Shown: in pieces, positions 57,946 through 64,000 of the stretch | Numbering within the stretch: the stretch's first letter is position 1 | How the letters are laid out: the number at the start of each line of letters is the position of its first letter | Assembly (NCBI GenBank): GCA_963807825.1 | Contig: CAWEDC010000009.1 | Location: forward strand, 97,160-161,159 | Length of the DNA: 64,000 bases | Reading direction: 5' to 3' | Source of the DNA: Knoellia sp963807825 | GTDB taxonomy: Bacteria; Actinomycetota; Actinomycetes; Actinomycetales; Dermatophilaceae | Notes under the pieces: model-generated | The model's input: the letters and a program-made list of their open reading frames with translations, nothing else | Database searches by the model: none | Told to the model about the DNA's origin: nothing | Position numbers and translations under genes: made by a program

Positions 57946-58684
57946 TCAGAGACCGGACTCCGCCGTGCGCACGAGGATGCGACGGCACTCCTCGCACCGG
58001 TGGACCTCGTCCTGCGGGGCGGACTTGATCACCCGGAGAGCGACCGGGTTGAGCTCCAGCTGGCAGCCGCCGCAACGGCGCTGCCGAAGCGGTGCCGCAC
58101 CCGTGCCGCTCGTCGCCTTGATCTTGTCGTAGAGCGCGACCAGCTCGACGCCGGCAGCGAGCACGAGAGAGTCGCGCGGGGCGGCCACCTCGGCCTCATC
58201 GGCGTCGAGTTCGGCAATGCGCTTGTCGCGAGCCGACTCAAGTTCGGTGAGCCGGTCGGTGATCTCGCCGCGGCCACGCTCGAGCTCGGACACGTCGGAC
58301 TGGACGGCTTCGGCGCGCTCCATGACCTCGAGCTCGACGTCCTCGAGTTCTGACTGGCGACGCGCGAGCGACTCGAGTTCGTGCTGGATGGCCGTCAGGT
58401 CCTTGGCGCTGCCCGGTGCCCGAGTCCAGACGCTGCTGGTCGCGGGTGGCGCGGTCGCGCACCTGCTGCACGTCGCCGTCGGCCTTGATGACCTCGCGCT
58501 GGATGTCGCTGAGCTCCGTGCGCGAGCGCACGAGCTGGTCGTCGAGCAGGCTCGCCTTGCCCTCGAGGTCGGCGATCTCGGCCAGCTGCGGGAGGGTCTT
58601 GCGCGCGTGGGCGATCTGCGACAGCCGGGTGTCGAGGGCCTGGAGGTCGAGCAGCTTGGACTGTTGTCCGGGTTCGGCTTTCAC
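57946..58684 (-). CDS. Coiled-coil protein with C4 zinc ribbon (Rv2229c-like), one frameshift
   Basis: About 245 residues. Starting at GTG 58684 (MKAEPGQQSKLLDLQALDT), a long coiled coil extends through SLLDDQLVRSRTELSDIQRE. After an extra G in a run near 58412 the other frame continues SAKDLTAIQHELESLARRQ and DVSELERGRGEITDRL. The C-terminus is a zinc ribbon: CGGCQLELNP and HRCEECRRILV give two CxxC pairs. Proteins of this family (DUF164/CT398) are thought to act as chaperones or scaffolds for secretion or RNA handling; function in actinobacteria is uncertain. The GTG overlaps a TGA of the nif3 gene. Confidence 0.85.
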
Positions 58685-59510
58685 GGCGATACCTCCGGCT
58701 GTTGTTGCTCCGACCGTGAAGGTCCACGGGTCGGTGCGCACTGTGCTGATGTCGATGTCCACCCTAAGGGCAGCGGCGAGGGCGTCTCGCACGGTTGGCA
58801 GCCACACGGACTCGCTCGACCAGTGGCCCGCGTCGACGAGGTAGGGCGTGCCTCCGCGCGCTTCCTCGCGAGCCTCCAGCGCAGGGTGGTGACGCAGGTC
58901 GGCGGTGACATAGACATCGGCTCCGGACGCCCGCACCGCGTCGAACTGGTCGTCGCCCGCTCCCCCGAGGACGGCCACGGTCTCGACCATCGCATCGGCC
59001 GGTCCAGCGACACGCAGGCCGGCAGCGGCAGCCGGGAGGGCGGCATACAGGGCCGTTGCGAAGTCGCCCAACGTCATGGGTGAGGCGAGGCGCCCGACGC
59101 GACCGAGCGGCTGGTCCTCGACGAGGACCAGAGGCGTGGTGTCGGTGAGGCCGGCCGCGGCTGGCGAGGGCTTCGCAGACCCCGGCGGCGGCGACGTCGG
59201 CGTTGGTGTGCGCGACGTAGAGCGCGATGTCGCCGACGACGAGGCCGGTGACGCTCGCGCCCTTGGCCGTCGTCGTGGCGACGGAGTGGATGCCGCGCAT
59301 GAGGAGCGGGTGGTGGGTGATGAGCAGGTCGGCCTGCGTCACACGGGCCTCCTCGATGACCGCGAGAGTCGGGTCGAGGGCGAGCAGGATGCGCTCGACC
59401 GGCTGCTCCGGGTCGCCCGTCACGAGGCCCACCTGGTCCCACGACTGCGCGGTGTGCGGCGGGTAGAGGCGTTCGAGAACGGCAACGACGTCGCGCAGGA
59501 GAAGGGTCAT
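58681..59510 (-). CDS. Nif3-like dinuclear metal centre protein (GTP cyclohydrolase 1 type 2 homologue), one or two frameshifts
   Basis: Begins MTLLLRDVVAVLERLYPPHT at ATG 59510. Metal-binding motifs: LLITHHPLLMRG (His-His) and YVAHTNADVAAAGVCEALA. After a shift near 59165 the protein continues RVGRLASPMTLGDFATALYA, VAVLGGAGDDQF, YVTADLRHHPALEAREE and VDAGHWSSE (His/Glu ligands). After DPWTF the frame has no stop and runs into the zinc-ribbon protein. A neighbouring frame ends SEQQQPEVSP and TGA exactly overlapping that gene's GTG. So either there is a second small shift near the end or the two proteins are fused. The start is one base from the tRNA-Val end. Confidence 0.87.
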
Positions 59511-59511
59511 G

Positions 59512-59584
59512 TGGGCCCGGCCGGCCTCGAACCGACGACACCCGCGGTGTAAACGCGGTGCTCTACCAACTGAGCTACAGGCCC
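59512..59584 (-). tRNA. tRNA-Val (anticodon TAC)
   Basis: The reverse strand folds into a complete cloverleaf of 73 bases: acceptor GGGCCTG/CGGGCCC (one G-U), D arm GCTC-AGTTGGTA-GAGC, anticodon arm CCGCG-TTTACAC-CGCGG with anticodon TAC, and T arm GTCGG-TTCGAGG-CCGGC; discriminator A. CCA is not encoded. Reads the GUA/GUG valine codons. The nif3 start codon begins two bases after the discriminator. Confidence 0.95.
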
Positions 59585-59643
59585 CGACACGGCGCAGGGC
59601 CGTGATCGGTCGCCCATTCTGTCAGGCGATGACGCAGATCGCG

Positions 59644-60117
59644 TCAGGCGTGCGACATCGCTGTGTGATAGCCGCTGAAGTCACGTCGCTCACCGATGCC
59701 GGTGACGAGGGACCAACGGATGACGCCCTCGCGGTCGATGAGGAAGGTGCCGCGCCGAGCGACGCCGGCCTTCTCGTCGAAGACGCCGTAGGCCTTGGCC
59801 ACCTCACCGTGGGGCCAGAAGTCGGACAGCAGCGGGAAGAAGTAGCCGTCGCGGTCGGCGTAGGCCCGCAGCGAGAACATCGCGTCACACGAGATCGTGA
59901 GCACCTGGACGTCCTCGGAGACGAAGCGTCCGAGGTCGTCGCGGATCTCGGTCAGCTCGCCGGTGCAGATGCCGGAGAACGCCCACGGGTAGAACACGAG
60001 GAGGACGTTGCGTCGCCCGAGATGATCGGCGAGCGAAACGTCAGAACCGTTCTGGTCGCGCAGCGTGAAGTGAGGGGCGTGCTGCCCCACCTCAAGGCCC
60101 GACATGGCGTCCGTCAT
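59644..60117 (-). CDS. ahpE: Peroxiredoxin AhpE
   Basis: 157 residues (MTDAMSGLEVGQHAPHFTL). One-Cys-type peroxiredoxin with FYPWAFSGICTGELTEI: the peroxidatic Cys is in GICTGEL, as in M. tuberculosis AhpE, with FPLLSDFWPHGEVAKAYGV and RGTFLIDREGVIRW typical of the family. Reduces peroxides and peroxynitrite. Beside DUF3052 as in M. tuberculosis Rv2238c-Rv2239c. Confidence 0.93.
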   Translation of the reverse strand: MTDAMSGLEVGQHAPHFTLRDQNGSDVSLADHLGRRNVLLVFYPWAFSGICTGELTEIRDDLGRFVSEDVQVLTISCDAMFSLRAYADRDGYFFPLLSDFWPHGEVAKAYGVFDEKAGVARRGTFLIDREGVIRWSLVTGIGERRDFSGYHTAMSHA

Positions 60118-60141
60118 GCCCTGCAGTCTGCCGCAGAACGA

Positions 60142-60582
60142 TCAGAGCCGTCCCTTGGGTGCGCCGAGCTTGATGGCGCGCCAGTGCGGGGACGCGTGGA
60201 AGGCGCCGCCGGAGTGCAGACCGGCGGTGGCCGCGGCCTCGTCGATCTCGGCGGCGTCGACCGCACCGTCCTTGGCGTCCTTGGGGGTGAGGGCGACGAC
60301 GAAGCCACCCTCGGCCAGAACTCCGACGAGGTCGACGAGGGCGTCGGTGAGGTCGCCGTCGTCGGCGCGCCACCAGAAGACGACCGCGTCGGCCTCTCCG
60401 GTGTAGTCCTCGTCCTCGAGGTCGGATCCGATGACGTCCTCGACGGCGAAGCGGAAGTCGTCGTCGACGTCGTCGTCCCAGCCGAACTCCTGCACGATCT
60501 GCTCAGCGGCGAAGCCGAGGCGCTCGACGGCACCTGAGCCGTCAGGCCCGGCTTCGGCGGGCGGTGGTGCAGCGGTGTTCAC
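60142..60582 (-). CDS. DUF3052 family protein (Rv2239c-like)
   Basis: 146 residues from GTG 60582 (MNTAAPPPAEAGPDGSGAV). Conserved pieces: LGFAAEQIVQEFGWDDDVDD, DFRFAVEDVIGSDLEDEDYT, DAVVFWWRADDGDLTDALVD and HASPHWRAIKLGAPKGRL. Acidic, soluble, function unknown. The GTG overlaps the stop of the upstream PH-domain gene, so they are coupled; ahpE follows after 24 bases. The widespread pairing with ahpE suggests a redox role, unproven. Confidence 0.88.
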   Translation of the reverse strand: MNTAAPPPAEAGPDGSGAVERLGFAAEQIVQEFGWDDDVDDDFRFAVEDVIGSDLEDEDYTGEADAVVFWWRADDGDLTDALVDLVGVLAEGGFVVALTPKDAKDGAVDAAEIDEAAATAGLHSGGAFHASPHWRAIKLGAPKGRL

Positions 60583-62214
60583 GGTGGGGCTACCTCTCGT
60601 CGTTTACGGTCTGGAGTCACTAGTTGACTAGGAAGATCGTCGCTGGTGCAAGCGGTTCGCGACATTTGCCGCGCATCACGTGCCCGAGCAGCCTCGTCGC
60701 GCAGGAATTCTGTGGCCGTCTGGAGGTCGAGGTGGGGCACGGAGACGTCGACCGGTCCCGGGGTCGTGACCAGCGTGACAGTCGCGAGGTCGAGGCGGCG
60801 GTCGAGGGGTCCCTGAGCCAGGGTGAGCGACTGCACTCGGGCGTGCGGCATGACCGAGACCCGCCGCGACAGGCGCCCGGCCCGGACCATGACCGAGTGC
60901 GGCGACACGGCGAAGCCCGAACGTCGCCAGCTCAGCCAGTCGAACCTCTTGGCCCGCGGCGACACGAGCGTCCAGCCACCGTCGGCGCCGTCGCCGAGCG
61001 CGGCCCGGCGCAGGTCGGCCTCGGAGAGCGCCGGGTCGAGCAGGGTGAGGACGTCCAGCGCCTGCTCGAGCGTCCCGACGGGGAGCACGGTCGTCTCGTT
61101 GTCGTCGTTGCCCGACGGGTCGTGGGCGATGCCGGCGACGTTGACCTTGACCCGCCACCAGCCGAGCGGCCGCCACCACAGCGGCTGCACCATCCCGACC
61201 GCCTGGATGCGGTGCAGCGGGACGGTCGTCGTCCGCTTGTCGGTGAGCCCGTGCTGGATCCGCACCGACGTGCCGGTGTCGGCGAGACGGAAGTTGCCGT
61301 GCTTGAGCAGCTCGCCGACGCGGTTGACCGCGATACCGAAGGCGAGGGGCCCGAGGGCCGGGAGGGCGATGGCGGCACCGGTGAGCGCCTCGAAGCTGGA
61401 TCCGTAGGCCGCGAGCGCGACGCTCCCGGCGAGCAGGGCCATGACGCCGAGGAAGATCGTGCCGCCGTGGAGGATCGTCGCGACGAAGAGCCGGGAGTTC
61501 GGGACGCGCAGCACCTCGCGCCCTTCGTCGCATGCCGAACGGCGTGCGGTGGTCGAGGCCTGGGCGCCCGCCTCGTCACGTGACTCCGTCTGGCGCGTCA
61601 CCGACCGGACCGGGCCGGCCTCGTCGCGGCGTCCGGCGAGGGCGAGGAGCTCACCCCGGACCTGGTCGGCCCGACCCGCACCGAGGAAGGCGAGCTTGAG
61701 CTGGGAGTCGCCACCACCGGCTGACTGGACGATGACCTGGGAGAGACCGGTGAGCTGGGCCAGCAGCGGCCGGCTGATCTCGATGGCCTGGACCCGCTCG
61801 AGAGGGACCTGGCGGTGCTCACGGAAGAGCCAGCCCTTGCGGAACTCGATCTGCCCGTCAGCCACCCGGAACTTCGCGAACCGCCAGGAGAGCCAGCCGA
61901 AGAGCCCGACGAACCGAGGACGGCGAGGATGACGGCACTGGCGACGAGCGAGTGGTCGAAGAGGAAGCCCGAGGCCCTCGCGAATGCCCTGGTCGGCCTC
62001 GTCGTCGCCACTGTCGCCCCCGCCACCCAACCCACGGAAGATGTCGTCGACGAACTGCGTCGCGGCATACCCGAGAATCGCGATGCCGACGACACCGCCA
62101 CGCAGGATGGGCGACAACGGGTGGAGGTGCTGCCACTCGCGCAGCCCGAGGTCGCGCCCTGTCGGGGGTCGACGCCACGGCGGGGCTCCGAGGAGCTGGA
62201 TCGGGTTGTGTCAC
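60579..62214 (-). CDS. PH-domain membrane protein (YdbS/YdbT-like), three frameshifts near the N-terminus
   Basis: About 545 residues. Three bacterial PH-like (bPH2) modules follow hydrophobic segments: FRVADGQIEFRKGWLF with VPLERVQAIEISRP, then IQHGLTDKRTTTVPLHRIQA, then VMVRAGRLSRRVSVMPHAR. The start is GTG 62214, overlapping the stop of the companion gene (GTGA). Frame changes near 62180, 61980 and 61920 break the N-terminus: MTQPDPAPRSP, then GRDLGLREWQHLHPLSPILR, FDHSLVASAVILAVL and FVGLFGWLSWRFAKF. The pairing of a short and a long PH protein is the normal YdbS-YdbT organisation. Role unknown; possibly membrane stress or antimicrobial resistance. Confidence 0.82.
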
Positions 62215-62713
62215 AGGCCTGCTCGCTGGGCCTCGCCGCGGGCGGCAAGGCGACCCCGCAGGGCCTCGGCCTCGTCGACGGGCAGCCCCGGCAGGGTGCC
62301 ACCGCTCTCGGGCGAGGCCGTGTGGAACTCGCAGGACGCGATGCCCCGCGAGCGCATCAGCGGACCGGACTCGACGTCGATGTACTGGAGCCGGCCGTAG
62401 GGGATGCTCACGAGCGAACGGAACAGGCGACCCTTGCGGATGACGATCTCGTCGGGCAGCTCGATCCACGAGATCGCCGAGACCTGCCGGACGATGAGCC
62501 ACGCGCCCCAGGCGAGGAGGGCCGCTGCACGCCGGCGCCGATCCAGAACCAGGGCGACACGAGCACCGCGAGGACGGCGAAGGCCACGAGGAACGGCGTG
62601 AGCCACACGAAGAGCGTGATGAGCCGGACGGTGCGCAGGGCGGGGCTCACGGGGCGCCACGGCAGCTCGTCGCCGCGAAGGGTGACAGCGGCCGGGTCGA
62701 GCGGAGTGGTCAT
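62211..62713 (-). CDS. Short PH-domain membrane protein (YdbS-like), one frameshift
   Basis: About 167 residues from ATG 62713 (MTTPLDPAAVTLRGDELPW). Two transmembrane segments (LITLFVWLTPFLVAFAVLAV and LLAWGAWLIVRQVSAISW) precede a bPH2 domain with LPDEIVIRKGRLFRSLVSIP and YGRLQYIDVESGPLMRSRG. The frame shifts near 62530 between the two segments. First gene of the PH1-PH2-DUF3052-ahpE series, which is divergent from aceE. The segment between 62714 and 62827 must hold both promoters; I see no clear site. Confidence 0.82.
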
Positions 62714-62827
62714 GGCCCAAGCCTGCCAGCCAACCCGAGGCATGTGAACCGACGGAGCCCCACTCCCAGTGGCAGGATGGACGAGTCGACCTCACCGGGT
62801 CGGAACCGCAAGAGAAGGGACATCGTC

Positions 62828-64000
<1,173 letters not shown>

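Overview
The window looks like a contiguous piece of a high-G+C actinobacterial chromosome. I infer the order Micrococcales, probably near Intrasporangiaceae, from protein resemblance and gene order; I could not run a 16S search. Much of the gene order is core actinobacterial. The recN-nadK-tlyA-small protein-HAD phosphatase-TPR protein block matches the Mycobacterium tuberculosis Rv1696-Rv1691 order as I remember it. glnE-glnA2 matches Rv2221c-Rv2222c. The zinc-ribbon/Nif3, AhpE/DUF3052 and aceE genes match Rv2229c-Rv2230c, Rv2238c-Rv2239c and Rv2241. I see no transposase, phage gene, CRISPR array or plasmid gene.

Layout. 1-5.6 kb (minus): DNA repair, NAD kinase, rRNA methylation, a Lys/Ala-tailed coiled-coil protein, a HAD phosphatase and a TPR protein. 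5.7-11.6 kb (minus): a 16S-23S-5S rRNA operon with leader, promoters and terminator. 11.6-16.3 kb: tyrS, a wrecked aminoglycoside-phosphotransferase-like gene, a phosphoesterase, adenosine deaminase and 3-methyladenine glycosylase. 16.3-24.4 kb (minus): arginine genes argC-(ACT protein)-argJ-argB-argD-argF-argR-argH without argG, with ARG boxes at argC, followed upstream by an Lrp regulator divergent from an M20 peptidase. 25.9-35.6 kb (minus): infC-rpmI-rplT-rRNA methyltransferase-orphan histidine kinase-MFS-pheS-pheT-SDR. 35.8-46 kb (minus): hisD-hisC-hisB-unknown-hisH-priA-sseB, then glnE and glnA2. 46-52.8 kb: secreted M6 protease, panB, map, ppgK, an iron-box-controlled Cys-rich small protein, an MBL hydrolase and RNase P RNA. 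52.8-64 kb: SDR, RNB ribonuclease, yaaA, metZ with a rhodanese, zinc-ribbon/Nif3 genes abutting tRNA-Val, AhpE, DUF3052, two PH-domain membrane proteins, and the 5' part of aceE.

Two window-wide properties matter most. (1) The octamer CGGCATAC/GTATGCCG occurs at least 42 times, in both orientations, inside genes and between them, and as inverted pairs (including a 50-bp perfect palindrome after panB). Nearly every GCATAC in the window sits inside this octamer. It looks like a DNA-level recognition sequence, comparable to DNA-uptake sequences or highly iterated motifs, and is my best candidate for something undescribed. (2) About twenty coding sequences are interrupted by one-base frameshifts, often in short G/C runs and often in genes that should be essential (aceE, pheT, map). 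This points to residual sequencing error rather than gene decay, so I annotate these genes across the shift and flag each one.

Other points worth attention: a 17-bp perfect inverted repeat that buries the ribosome binding site of the rRNA methyltransferase gene, a tRNA-Val whose 3' end lies one base before the nif3 start codon, ATC start codons for infC and apparently tlyA, and a terminator-like hairpin in the infC leader.
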